Program-made: the position numbers and the translations under genes
Part shown: positions 16,205 to 24,196 of the stretch, one piece after another
Layout: each line of letters begins with the position of its first letter
How positions within the stretch are numbered: position 1 is the stretch's first letter
Notes under the pieces: model-generated
Database searches by the model: none
What the model saw: only the letters and a program-made list of their open reading frames with translations
What the model was told of the DNA's origin: nothing
DNA from: Streptomyces griseus
GTDB taxonomy: Bacteria; Actinomycetota; Actinomycetes; Streptomycetales; Streptomycetaceae
DNA length: 64,000 nt
Assembly (NCBI RefSeq): GCF_900460065.1
Contig: NZ_UAVD01000047.1
Span: 62,001-126,000, forward strand
Direction of reading: 5' to 3'

Positions 16205-16825
16205 CTACGGCCGGGTGACCACCTTGATGTTGAAGGTGTGGGTGTTCACCCCGCCCGCGATTCCCATGAACAGGAACGCGAAGTGCTCCTGGCCGCGCGC
16301 GGTCGCGATGCCGCCGATGTCGAGGTGGGAGGAGGCCGGCCAGCCGAGGTCCGTGAGCAGCCGGCCCGTGGTGGCCTTGGCCTCCGGGTCGTCGCCGGAG
16401 AGGAAGACCGTGCCCGGCTCCGTGAGCCGGCCCGGGGCGACCATCGTGGTCGAGTCCATCGTGCAGAGCGTCTTGACGACGGGGGTCAGGGGGAACGCCT
16501 CCTGGATCAGTTCGCCCAGGCTGCTGTTGGGGTGGGTGAGGGCTTGGAAGTCGTCGGAGAGGCCGACCCCGACGTCGATCAGCAGGGTGCCGGCCAGCGC
16601 CGGGGCCCCGATCGAGCGGAGCAGGTCCACGGAGACGCCGCCGGGCGTCGCGTTGACCAGGACCTCCGCGTGGGCGGCCGTCTCGTCGAGGCCCGCGACG
16701 GGCAGGCCGAGGTCGGTCCGCTCCTTCGGATGACGCGATCCGAGGAGGACGTCGTGCCCTGCGGCGCGCCAGCCGGTGGCCAGGGCGCGGGCGACATTTC
16801 CGGTGCCGAGGATTCCTATACGCAT
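16205..16825 (-). CDS. F420/NADP reductase-like Rossmann oxidoreductase
   Basis: A 206-residue dinucleotide-binding protein. The N-terminal MRIGILGTGNVARALATGW is a GxGxxA Rossmann loop, and GSRHPKE after the second strand suggests NADP binding. Length and layout match the NADPH-dependent F420 reductase group and related reductases. A true Fno (NADP+ to F420H2 hydride transfer) cannot be confirmed from sequence alone. It converges on the Uma2 gene with 12 bp between stops. Upstream is the 30-bp tandem repeat array, so its promoter must lie within or beyond that array. Confidence 0.82.
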   Translation of the reverse strand: MRIGILGTGNVARALATGWRAAGHDVLLGSRHPKERTDLGLPVAGLDETAAHAEVLVNATPGGVSVDLLRSIGAPALAGTLLIDVGVGLSDDFQALTHPNSSLGELIQEAFPLTPVVKTLCTMDSTTMVAPGRLTEPGTVFLSGDDPEAKATTGRLLTDLGWPASSHLDIGGIATARGQEHFAFLFMGIAGGVNTHTFNIKVVTRP

Positions 16826-16890
16826 GAACGAGACGCTAACCAGCGGGGCCCCGGGGCGTATCGGGCTGGAGACCGGGGCGGGACCGTCCC

Positions 16891-17040
16891 CGAGGCGTAG
16901 TCCGCAGGACGCACCCGGTCCGAGGCGTAGTCCGCAGGACGCACCCGGTCCGAGGCGTAGTCCGCGGGACGCACCCGGTCCGAGGCGTAGTCCGCGGGAC
17001 GCACCCGGTCCGAGGCGTAGTCCGCGCGACGCACCCGGCC
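16891..17040. repeat. Five tandem copies of a 30-bp repeat
   Basis: Five head-to-tail units of exactly 30 bp (16891, 16921, 16951, 16981, 17011). Each starts CGAGGCGTAGTCCGC and ends GACGCACCCGGTC. Units 1-2 are identical and 3-4 are identical, differing from 1-2 by one base (A to G); unit 5 differs by two bases. Each unit contains a small hairpin (GTCC-GCA-GGAC, or a variant). The array fills most of the 265-bp gap between the PTS gene stop and the reductase start, both leftward. A 30-bp unit keeps frame on either strand, but I see no gene there. Confidence 0.95.
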
Positions 17041-17090
17041 CCCCTTCCCCGTACCGCCGGGGCGGGTGGGGGAGGGGGCCGGGTGCGGGG

Positions 17091-18713
17091 TCAGACCCCG
17101 GCCGGGGCCTTGGCCGGGGAGGCGCCGGGGTCGGTGCCGTCGGAGTCGGGACCGGCAGGGCCGTCCGGGCCGGCCGTGGCGGTGGCGGCGGGGGTGTTGC
17201 CGTGGGCGGCGACCGTGGACGGGGCCGGCTCCTGGGAGACGTTGAACTCGGCCAGCAGGTCCTTGCCGAAGCCGAAGAAGTACGTCGCGACGAACCCGGC
17301 GACATAGCCGATCAGCAGGCCGCCCGCGTAGATCGCGATCGTCGAGCCCAGGCCGTGGTTGCCGTCCAGGAGGGGGAACAGGGCCCAGCCGGACGGGCCG
17401 ATGGCCGTCGAGCCGACCGTGTCGCCGAGCTGGTGGAACAGGCCGACGAACCCGGCGCCGAACGCGCCGCCGACGCACGCCGTGACGAACGGGCGGCCCA
17501 GCGGGAGCGAGACGCCGTAGATCAGGGGCTCGCCCACGCCCAGCAGGCCCGCCGGGAGCGCGGACTTGACGGTGCGGCGGATCGACTCGTTGCGGGGGAG
17601 GCGGAAGTAGACGGCCACGGCCGCGCCCACCTGGCCCGCACCGGCCATCGCGAGGATCGGGAGCAGGACCGTGTAGCCCTGCTGCTCGATGAGCGTGGTG
17701 TGGATCGGGATCAGCGCCTGGTGCAGGCCCAGCATCACCAGGGGCAGGAACAGGCCGCCGAGCACGAAGCCCGCGCCCGCGCCGCCGTTGGACAGCAGCC
17801 AGTCGGCGAACGTGCCGATCGCGGAGGACACCTCGCCCGCCACGTACATCAGACCGAAGATCGTCACCAGGCCGGAGATCAGCACGGTGAGGGTCGGGGT
17901 GACCAGGACGTCCAGCGCTTCCGGCACCCATCGGCGGCACCACTTCTCCACGTACACGGCGAGGACCGCCGCACCCAGCGCGCCGAGCACACCGCCCTGG
18001 CCGGGGGAGAGCGTCTGGCCGAACGCGTCGATGTTCGCGACGCCCGGGAAGACGATGATCGCCGCCACCGCACCGCCCAGGATCGGCGTGCCGCCGAACT
18101 CCTTCGCCGTGTTGTGGCCCACGAACACGGCGATCAGCGCCATGAACCCGGACGCCATCGCCGCCAGCGCGGGCGTCACGCCCGGCAGCCATCCCAGGTT
18201 GACCAGCAGGCCGTTGAGGCCCGCGATGATCCCGCAGCCGATGAGCGCCGGGATCAGCGGCACGAAGATGTTGGCGATCCGGCGCAGGAACAGCTTGAAC
18301 GGGGTGGCGTTCTTCGCCTTCCGCCGCGCCTTGATCGCGGCGCCCTGTGCGGCCAGTTCCTCGGCGGAGGCGGTAGCGGAGGCGGGAGCGGAGTCCGGGG
18401 CGGGGGCGGGACCCGCACCGGGCCCGGCGGCCGGTTCGGGCGCGGTCGCGCGGACCTCCTCGACCAGCTGCTCGAACTGCGGGGTGACCCGGGCGACCGT
18501 GCCGGGACCCAGCACGATCTGGTACGTGTCGTCCTCGACGACGCCCATCACGGCGGGCAGGGCCTTCAGCGCCTCGTCGTCGACGAGGGACCGGTCGTGC
18601 AGACCGAGGCGGAGCCGGGTCATGCAGTGGGCGATGGAGGCGACGTTCGCGGCCCCGCCGACGAGCGGCAGGATCGCGGCGGCGGTGGCGCGGTTCTTGT
18701 CTTCTGGGGCCAT
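17091..18713 (-). CDS. PTS EIIBC permease, probably for MurNAc
   Basis: A membrane-bound phosphotransferase permease of 540 residues. An N-terminal EIIB domain (~5-85) carries the phosphorylated Cys30 in SIAHCMTRLRLGL. An Ala/Pro linker (~90-125) leads to an EIIC domain of eight or more helices with GLHQALIPIH and GVGEPLIYG, the sugar-binding loop region. A Pro/Ala tail ends the protein. The EIIB-then-EIIC order without EIIA is that of MurP, so the phosphate must come from a Crr-type EIIA encoded elsewhere. It lies 50 bp after murQ in an RpiR-murQ-EIIBC operon. The expected action is uptake of N-acetylmuramic acid as its 6-phosphate. GlcNAc-type sugars cannot be excluded by sequence. Confidence 0.9.
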   Translation of the reverse strand: MAPEDKNRATAAAILPLVGGAANVASIAHCMTRLRLGLHDRSLVDDEALKALPAVMGVVEDDTYQIVLGPGTVARVTPQFEQLVEEVRATAPEPAAGPGAGPAPAPDSAPASATASAEELAAQGAAIKARRKAKNATPFKLFLRRIANIFVPLIPALIGCGIIAGLNGLLVNLGWLPGVTPALAAMASGFMALIAVFVGHNTAKEFGGTPILGGAVAAIIVFPGVANIDAFGQTLSPGQGGVLGALGAAVLAVYVEKWCRRWVPEALDVLVTPTLTVLISGLVTIFGLMYVAGEVSSAIGTFADWLLSNGGAGAGFVLGGLFLPLVMLGLHQALIPIHTTLIEQQGYTVLLPILAMAGAGQVGAAVAVYFRLPRNESIRRTVKSALPAGLLGVGEPLIYGVSLPLGRPFVTACVGGAFGAGFVGLFHQLGDTVGSTAIGPSGWALFPLLDGNHGLGSTIAIYAGGLLIGYVAGFVATYFFGFGKDLLAEFNVSQEPAPSTVAAHGNTPAATATAGPDGPAGPDSDGTDPGASPAKAPAGV

Positions 18714-18763
18714 GGTGCTCGGTGCCTTGCTGTGCGGGGGGTGGGGCGGGGGACCCGGGTGGG

Positions 18764-19735
18764 TCAGGTGGTGCGTACGGCCGTGAGAGCGGCGCGCAGG
18801 TGGCCGTCCGCCTCGGTGAGGCGGGTGGCGGCGGTGGGGCCGTCGACCTGGCCGAGGATGACCAGGATCGCGTTCTTGACCTCGCCGTCGGTGGCGGCGA
18901 GTGCGGCCTCGATCTCGGCGTCGGACGCGCCGGTGGCCAGGGCGACGATGTGCCGGGAGCGGGCCCGCAGCTTCTCGTTGGAGGCGCGGACGTCGACCAT
19001 GAGGTTCCCGTACGTCTTGCCGAGCCGGATCATCGTGATCGTCGAGATCATGTTGAGGACGAGCTTCTGGGCCGTGCCGGCCTTCAGCCGGGTCGAGCCG
19101 GTGAGCAGCTCGGGGCCGGTGACGATCTCCAGGCCGTGCTCCGCCGCCGCCGCGAGCGCCGAGTCCGCGTTGCAGGAGAGCCCGATGGTCAGGGCGCCCA
19201 GGGCGCGGGCGTGTTCGACCGCGCCGATGGCGTACGGCGTGCGGCCGGAGGCGGAGACGCCGACCACGGTGTCGTCGGCGGTCAGCTTCAGCCCGTCGAG
19301 GTCGGCGGCGGCCAGCTCCTTGCTGTCCTCCGCGCCCTCGACGGCGGTGACCATGGCGGAGGGGCCGCCCGCGATCAGGCCGATGACCTCGGACGGGTCG
19401 GTGTTGAAGGTGGGCGGGCACTCGCTGGCGTCCAGCACCCCGAGGCGGCCCGCGGTGCCCGCGCCCGCGTAGACCAGCCGGCCGCCGCGCGCCATGCGTT
19501 CGGCGGTGGCGTCGATGGCCGCGGCGATCTGCGGGAGCCGCTCGGCGACGGCGGCCGGGACGGTGGCGTCCTCGCCGTTCATGATCCGCGCGATCTCCCG
19601 GGTGGGCTGCCGGTCGATCTCGGCCAGCTCGGGGCGGAACGCCTCGGTGGTGAGGGTGGCCAGCTGGGCGCGGAGCTCGCCGTAGGTCCCGGCGGCCTCG
19701 GGGGTGTCGGTGTTCGCGTCGGTGGTGGAGGTCAT
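18764..19735 (-). CDS. murQ: N-acetylmuramic acid 6-phosphate etherase
   Basis: A cytosolic lyase of 323 residues that removes the D-lactyl ether from MurNAc-6-phosphate to give GlcNAc-6-phosphate. It is a SIS-fold protein: LVYAGAGTAGRLGVLDASEC at about 88-106 holds the catalytic Glu105, followed by PPTFNTDPSEVIGLIAGG and VVGVSASGRTPY. The C-terminus contains the usual helical domain. Length and motifs match MurQ. It lies 56 bp after the RpiR-type regulator and 50 bp before the EIIBC gene, making a complete uptake-and-cleavage unit for cell-wall sugar. The product would feed NagA, which is not in this window. Confidence 0.95.
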   Translation of the reverse strand: MTSTTDANTDTPEAAGTYGELRAQLATLTTEAFRPELAEIDRQPTREIARIMNGEDATVPAAVAERLPQIAAAIDATAERMARGGRLVYAGAGTAGRLGVLDASECPPTFNTDPSEVIGLIAGGPSAMVTAVEGAEDSKELAAADLDGLKLTADDTVVGVSASGRTPYAIGAVEHARALGALTIGLSCNADSALAAAAEHGLEIVTGPELLTGSTRLKAGTAQKLVLNMISTITMIRLGKTYGNLMVDVRASNEKLRARSRHIVALATGASDAEIEAALAATDGEVKNAILVILGQVDGPTAATRLTEADGHLRAALTAVRTT

Positions 19736-19791
19736 GGGGTGCGGCTCAGCTTTCTCGGGTGCTCGGTCTCGTACGCGTACGGGTGGGGCGG

Positions 19792-20709
19792 TCAGCGGGT
19801 GCGCGGGTTGTGGCGGTGGGCGAGCGCCTCGTAGGAGGCGGCCAGGGCGGGCGCGGCGGTCTCGTACGTCCGCTGCGCGACGCCTATGAACAGGCAGTCC
19901 ACGACGAGCAGCTGGCTGGTGCGGCTCGACATGGCGGCGGGGCGCAGCTCGCTCTCGCGCGCGGTGGACGTGGTCAGCACGTGGTCCGCGTACTGCGTCA
20001 CGGGCCCGTCGGGCCGGCCGGTGATCGCGATCGTCGTCGCCCCGTGGTCGAAGGCGACCCGCAGCGGTTCGATGACGTCGCCGGTGGAGCCGGAGTGCGT
20101 GATCGCGATGGCCACGTCGCCGCTGCGCAGCTGCACGGCGTTGGTCACCGCGAGGTGCGGGTCCGTGTGGGCGTGGGCGATCAGCCCGATGCGGAGCAGC
20201 TTCTGCGCCAGGTCCTGGCCGACGAGGGAGGATGCGCCGACGCCGTAGACGTCGATGCGGCGGGCGGTCGACGCGGCGGCGACCGCGGCCCCCAGCTGCA
20301 CGGTGTCGAGCCCGGCGGCGGTGTCGGCGAGGGTCTGCTGCTCGTCGTAGGCGAGCTTGGCGACCACGTCGGCGATGGGGTCGTCGACCGCGATGTCGGC
20401 GGTGACGGCGGGCGCCCGGCCGGACTCCTGGTGCGCGGCGAGCCCGGCCAGCGCGAGGCGCAGATCCCGGTAGCCCGGGTAGCCGAGGAGCCGGGCGGTG
20501 CGGACGACGGTGGCTTCGCTGGTGCCGGTGCGCTCGGCGAGACCGGTGACGGTGAGGGCGGCGCATCCCGCCGGGTCGCCCGCCACGGCTTCGGCGACCA
20601 GCTGCATCGAGCGGGTCATGGAGGGGGCGAGGGTCCGGACCTTGGCGGCGAGGGCCGCGGGGGCCGGCGGGGAATCGCCGCTGAAAATTTCCTTCACTTC
20701 ACTGGTCAC
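19792..20709 (-). CDS. RpiR-family regulator of MurNAc genes
   Basis: A regulator of 305 residues. An N-terminal RpiR-type helix-turn-helix (~25-100; LTVTGLAERTGTSEATVVR) is followed by a SIS sugar-phosphate-binding domain (~135-260; RIDVYGVGASSLVGQDLA, ITHSGSTGDVIEPL). It heads the operon RpiR-murQ-EIIBC, so a MurR-like repressor sensing MurNAc-6-phosphate is the natural reading. The GTG at 20709 lacks a Shine-Dalgarno, and the -10 box ends 6 nt before it, so translation is probably leaderless. A TGAAA-N5-TTTCA palindrome overlaps that -10 box, consistent with autorepression. Confidence 0.9.
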   Translation of the reverse strand: MTSEVKEIFSGDSPPAPAALAAKVRTLAPSMTRSMQLVAEAVAGDPAGCAALTVTGLAERTGTSEATVVRTARLLGYPGYRDLRLALAGLAAHQESGRAPAVTADIAVDDPIADVVAKLAYDEQQTLADTAAGLDTVQLGAAVAAASTARRIDVYGVGASSLVGQDLAQKLLRIGLIAHAHTDPHLAVTNAVQLRSGDVAIAITHSGSTGDVIEPLRVAFDHGATTIAITGRPDGPVTQYADHVLTTSTARESELRPAAMSSRTSQLLVVDCLFIGVAQRTYETAAPALAASYEALAHRHNPRTR

Positions 20710-20712
20710 ATG

Positions 20713-20727
20713 TGAAAGATATTTTCA
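20713..20727. promoter_or_regulatory. RpiR-type operator over the mur promoter
   Basis: A 15-bp inverted repeat, TGAAAGATATTTTCA (arms TGAAA and TTTCA), overlaps the -10 box. AT-rich GAAA/TTTC palindromes are typical RpiR targets. A second, looser copy (TGAAA-N6-TTCA, 20682-20696) lies inside the first codons of the gene. Confidence 0.6.
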
Positions 20728-20744
20728 ACCCCGGGGTCCGTCAA
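20716..20744 (-). promoter_or_regulatory. Promoter of the mur operon
   Basis: On the minus strand, TTGACG (20739-20744), a 17-bp spacer and TATCTT (20716-20721). The expected transcript start coincides with the GTG at 20709, giving a leaderless message. Confidence 0.65.
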
Positions 20745-20849
20745 CCCCTCTCCGGTCCCTGCCTCTGGCGGCGCCGCCACCCGCGCTCCCGGGGCGGTGG
20801 CGGGGGCTGCCCCGACGGGAGACCTCCCGCGCGGGCGCACAATGGGGGC

Positions 20850-21221
20850 ATGGAGTTGAACCCCCTGGAGCAGGCCCTGCACACCGCCCGCGCGCTCGTC
20901 ATGGCCGACCTGGCGGCCGGCGGAGTCGCCGAGGCCGACATCGTCTCGCTGGTCGAGGACGCGGTGACGCACCGCCGGTGGTGGGTGGAGCAGTGGCCCG
21001 AGGGGGCGGAGTTCATCGCCGGGCTGGTCGCCCAGGACGTGCAGGACGCGCTGCTGGAGCGGTACGGGCGGTGGCCGCTGTGCCCCGCGTGCTCGGCGGC
21101 GGAGGAACCGCACGCGCTGGACGTGGAGCCGGAGCTCGGGCCCGACCCGCACTGGGTGTGCACCAAGGCGGCCGTGGCGGTGGCCCCGGTGGGGGCGCTG
21201 GGCGAGGTGCCGCGGCGGTGA
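20850..21221 (+). CDS. Small protein with CPxC/HxxC motif, unknown function
   Basis: A soluble 123-residue protein. The ATG at 20850 follows a G-rich stretch. The first ~75 residues are helical and acidic (MELNPLEQALHTARALVMADL). The C-terminal part has CPAC (near 80) and HWVC (near 105), a possible zinc-binding set. I recognise no named family. Its stop overlaps the GTG of the DUF4031 gene (GTGA, 21218-21221), so the two form a coupled pair. It diverges from the mur operon. The region 20745-20849 between them shows no other gene. Confidence 0.78.
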   Translation: MELNPLEQALHTARALVMADLAAGGVAEADIVSLVEDAVTHRRWWVEQWPEGAEFIAGLVAQDVQDALLERYGRWPLCPACSAAEEPHALDVEPELGPDPHWVCTKAAVAVAPVGALGEVPRR

Positions 21222-21499
21222 CGGTCTACATCGACCCGCCCACCTGGCCCGGACACGGCCGCCTCTGGTCGCACCTGGTCAGCGATGTGTCGTTCGAGGA
21301 ACTGCACGCCTTCGCCGCCGCGATCGGCTGCCCGCCACGCGCCTTCGAGCGCGACCACTACGACGTGCCGCAGGCCCACTACGCGGACGCGGTGCGGGCC
21401 GGGGCGCGGGAGATCGGCTCGAAGGAGCTGGTCAGGCGCCTGACGGATGCGGGACTGAGGAGGCCGAAGGGGCGGCCGGCGCCGGGCGTCCGTCCTTAG
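21218..21499 (+). CDS. DUF4031 domain protein
   Basis: A 93-residue protein starting at a GTG that overlaps the previous stop. It matches the DUF4031 pattern: VTVYIDPPTWPGHGRLWSHL at the N-terminus, then SFEELHAFAAAIG and FERDHYDVPQAHY. Family members are short cytosolic proteins of unknown activity, and the clustered Asp, His and Tyr residues hint at a metal or nucleotide site (inference). The last 68 bp overlap, tail to tail, the 3' end of the MFS exporter gene on the other strand, including the low-complexity C-terminal tails of both. Confidence 0.85.
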   Translation: MTVYIDPPTWPGHGRLWSHLVSDVSFEELHAFAAAIGCPPRAFERDHYDVPQAHYADAVRAGAREIGSKELVRRLTDAGLRRPKGRPAPGVRP

Positions 21500-22733
21500 G
21501 GGCCTCGGGCCCCGCCGTGCTCCTGGCGATCAGCCGCGAACGCGTCCGGCCGCTCCCGCCGCCGCGCTGGAGGCGCAGGGCCACCCCCACCGCCGCCAGA
21601 GCCAGGGCCGTCATCGCGGCCCCCGCCCACGCGGTGGAGGCGAAGCCGAAGTCCAGGTCGATCACCGTGCCGCCGAGCCAGGGGCCGCTCGTGTTGCCCA
21701 GGTTGAACGCCGCCGTCGTGGTGGCCCCGGCCAGCGTCGGTGCGGCCCCGGCCACGTTGAACATCCGGGCGTTCAGCGCCGGTGCGGTGAAGAAGGCGGA
21801 CAGGCCGAGCAGGAACGCCAGCCCGACGACCGCGACCTGGCTGGAGGCGAGGAGGGCCAGCGCCACCAGGAACACCGTGGACGCCGTGATGCCGCCCAGC
21901 AGCACCCCGAAGAGGTGCGCGTCCGCGACCCGGCCGCCGATCATCGTGCCGATCAGCGCACCCGCCCCGAACAGGCCGAGGATCCACGGCACCCAGCCGG
22001 AGTCCAGGCCCGCCACGTCCGTCAGCAGCGGCGCCAGGTAGCTGAACGCGCAGAACACCCCGCCCGCCGCGAGCGCGGTGATCACGATGGCCAGCCAGAC
22101 CTGCCGGTCCCGGTAGATCGCCAGCTCCCGCTTCAGCTCGGGCTTCTTCTCGGGCAGCGGGATGTGCGGGATGCGCGTGACGACCCCGATCAGGGCCACC
22201 GCCGAGGCCGCGCCGACCGCCCAGAACGCCGAACGCCAGCCGAGGTGCTCGCCGAGGAAGGCCCCCAGCGGCACGCCCAGCACGTTCGCGACGGAGAGGC
22301 CGCCGATCATCACGGCCATCGCGCGCGCCCGCTGGTTCACCGGGACCATCGCGATGGCCACGGCCGCGCCGACCGCCCAGAAGCCCGCGCAGGCGAGTGC
22401 GCTCACCACGCGGGAGACGAAGAGGATCTCGTACGTCGGGGCCAGCGCACCGGCGATCTGGCCGAGGCCGAACACCGAGATCAGCGCGATCAGCGTGGTG
22501 CGGCGCGGCAGCCGGAGTGTGGCGACGGCCAGCAGCGGGGCGCCGACCACCATGCCGATCGCGAACGCGGATATGAGGAGTCCGGCCTGCGGGATGGACA
22601 CGTTCATGTCGTCGGCGATGGGCGGCAGCAGGCCCGACAGCATGAACTCGCTGGTGCCGAGTGCGAAGACCGAGAGGCCGAGAATGTATACGGCCAGCGG
22701 CATGGGTGCGCGGCGGGAGGGAGAGTCGGGCAT
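21432..22733 (-). CDS. DHA1-family MFS exporter (Cmx/CmlR-like)
   Basis: A 433-residue major facilitator of the 12-helix drug:H+ antiporter type. The opening helix MPLAVYILGLSVFALGTSEFM, with the GTSEFM signature, is characteristic of the Cmx/CmlR chloramphenicol exporters and the wider arabinose-efflux-like group. The loop between helices 2 and 3 has RLPRRT, and helix 5 carries GVPLGAFLGEHLGWRSAFW. The C-terminal ~35 residues are Pro/Ala-rich and cytosolic. The ATG at 22733 is not preceded by a clear Shine-Dalgarno, and a second ATG ten codons later is possible. The drug substrate is unknown. Its 3' end overlaps the DUF4031 gene by 68 bp. Confidence 0.88.
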   Translation of the reverse strand: MPDSPSRRAPMPLAVYILGLSVFALGTSEFMLSGLLPPIADDMNVSIPQAGLLISAFAIGMVVGAPLLAVATLRLPRRTTLIALISVFGLGQIAGALAPTYEILFVSRVVSALACAGFWAVGAAVAIAMVPVNQRARAMAVMIGGLSVANVLGVPLGAFLGEHLGWRSAFWAVGAASAVALIGVVTRIPHIPLPEKKPELKRELAIYRDRQVWLAIVITALAAGGVFCAFSYLAPLLTDVAGLDSGWVPWILGLFGAGALIGTMIGGRVADAHLFGVLLGGITASTVFLVALALLASSQVAVVGLAFLLGLSAFFTAPALNARMFNVAGAAPTLAGATTTAAFNLGNTSGPWLGGTVIDLDFGFASTAWAGAAMTALALAAVGVALRLQRGGGSGRTRSRLIARSTAGPEAPKDGRPAPAAPSASSVPHPSGA

Positions 22734-22816
22734 GACTCGTCCCAACGCCGGGGAACGCCGCCGCATTCCCGGCGTCGGACGAGAGCGTCCCTGTTCACAC
22801 GCGCTTCATGCCCGCG

Positions 22817-24052
22817 TCACGCGGGAAGGGCGTGCAGCTTCTTGCCGTGCAGGGCGAAGACGCGCTTGCCGTCGGTGGCCACCAGCCAGGCGTGGTGGTC
22901 GCCGGACCTGTCGTTGAACGTCCAGCGCAGGCCGCCCGCCTTCGCGTCGAAGGCGTGGACGCCGCCCTGCTCGTCGAGATCGGTGGCCCCGTAGAGCGTG
23001 CCGCCCGCCTTGACGAACTGCCGGGGCACCTGCCCGCCCGCGTCCTTGAGTTCCGTGGACTGCCAGATCTTCCTGCCGGTCCCCGGCTCGACGGCCCACA
23101 GCGTCCGGCCGCTGTCCGCGATGTAGAGCACGTCCTCCACGAGGGACGGCTCCCGGAAGGCGGTGAACTCCTCGGACCGCACCGACCACTTCTCGGACCC
23201 GTCGGAGAGCGCGAAGGCCTGGAGCCGCTGCCCCTGCGGGACGATCACCAGATCCCGGTGCACGACGAACGGCCCGTAGCTCGTCTTCGTCGTCTTCTGC
23301 GTCCACACCTGCTTGCCGGTGGCGGTGTCGCGGACCGTGAGGTTGTTCTTGAAGTCGGTGTAGACGAGGTAGCGGTCCCGTACGGCGGCGTGGACGCCGT
23401 TCTGCTGGGTGCCGAGGTCGCGCTGTTCCTTCCAGGCGACCTTGCCCGTACGGCTGTTCAGCGCGGCGATCACATTGGTGTGGGACGAGCCGTCGGCCTC
23501 CAGGATCTCCGCGATGACGTACACCTGCTCCCCGTCCACCGCGACCGGCCTCGGCTGCCGGTACTCCTTGCCCAGGCGGCTGCGCCAGGCCTCCTTGCCG
23601 GACCCCGGCACATAGCCGGCGACGCTGCCGTCGTACTGGCCGCTCTCCAGGTACAGGGTGCCGTCGCCGAGCAGCAGCGGCGCCCCGGGCACCGCGCCGT
23701 CCGGCAGGGACCACCGCTCCTCGCCGGACGCGCCGTCGAAGGCGACCAGCGGATCACCGCTCGCGATCACCACGCCGTCCACGGCCACGAGCTCGTCGTT
23801 GTCCCCGTAGGTCTGCGCCGACGTCGACCTCGTCCACAGCGGCGCGGGGGCCTTGCCGTCCTCGGGCGCCTTCCCGTCCTCGGGCGAGGCGCTGCGCGGC
23901 GGCGGCGTGCTGCCTTCGCCGCCCGTCGCGAGCTCGTCCTCGCAGCCGGTCAGCCCGGCCCCGAGCGCCGCCATCGTGATCCCGCCTCCGGCCAGGCGCA
24001 GGAGGCGCCGCCGGGAGGTTCTGCCGACCGCCGTGCCGAGTGCCTTGGACAT
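22817..24052 (-). CDS. PQQ-repeat beta-propeller lipoprotein
   Basis: A 411-residue exported protein. The N-terminus has a twin-arginine-like SRRRLLRLAGGG and lipobox LTGC near residue 37, so it is probably a lipoprotein, perhaps Tat-exported. A Pro/Ser/Asp linker (EDGKAPEDGKAP) leads to a propeller built from PQQ-type blades such as LVAFDGASGEERWSL, IAALNSRTGKVAWKE and LWAVEPGTGRKIWQS. These repeats do not imply PQQ binding; BamB-like scaffold proteins share them. It stands 83 bp ahead of the MFS exporter gene on the same strand. No enzymatic residues are evident. Confidence 0.88.
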   Translation of the reverse strand: MSKALGTAVGRTSRRRLLRLAGGGITMAALGAGLTGCEDELATGGEGSTPPPRSASPEDGKAPEDGKAPAPLWTRSTSAQTYGDNDELVAVDGVVIASGDPLVAFDGASGEERWSLPDGAVPGAPLLLGDGTLYLESGQYDGSVAGYVPGSGKEAWRSRLGKEYRQPRPVAVDGEQVYVIAEILEADGSSHTNVIAALNSRTGKVAWKEQRDLGTQQNGVHAAVRDRYLVYTDFKNNLTVRDTATGKQVWTQKTTKTSYGPFVVHRDLVIVPQGQRLQAFALSDGSEKWSVRSEEFTAFREPSLVEDVLYIADSGRTLWAVEPGTGRKIWQSTELKDAGGQVPRQFVKAGGTLYGATDLDEQGGVHAFDAKAGGLRWTFNDRSGDHHAWLVATDGKRVFALHGKKLHALPA

Positions 24053-24196
24053 CGCTTACCCCCGTGGAGTCGTGTGTGCATCTGCGATGCGAGACGTTAG
24101 CGGTGTCCGGGCCGCACCGGTCGGGCCAGGGCATGTCCGGGACGACACCGTGAACGAACCGGAACATTCACCGGTCGGCGGGGGCCGGGCGCCGGG

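Noticed and set aside
16891..17040. CRISPR array
   Set aside because: The 30-bp units abut without spacers and no cas gene is present.
16816..18192. An open frame reading through the 30-bp repeats as a peptide repeat (RPADYASDRV)
   Set aside because: It runs in a different frame from the well-supported PTS gene, lacks a start with a Shine-Dalgarno and is open only because the repeat length is a multiple of three.
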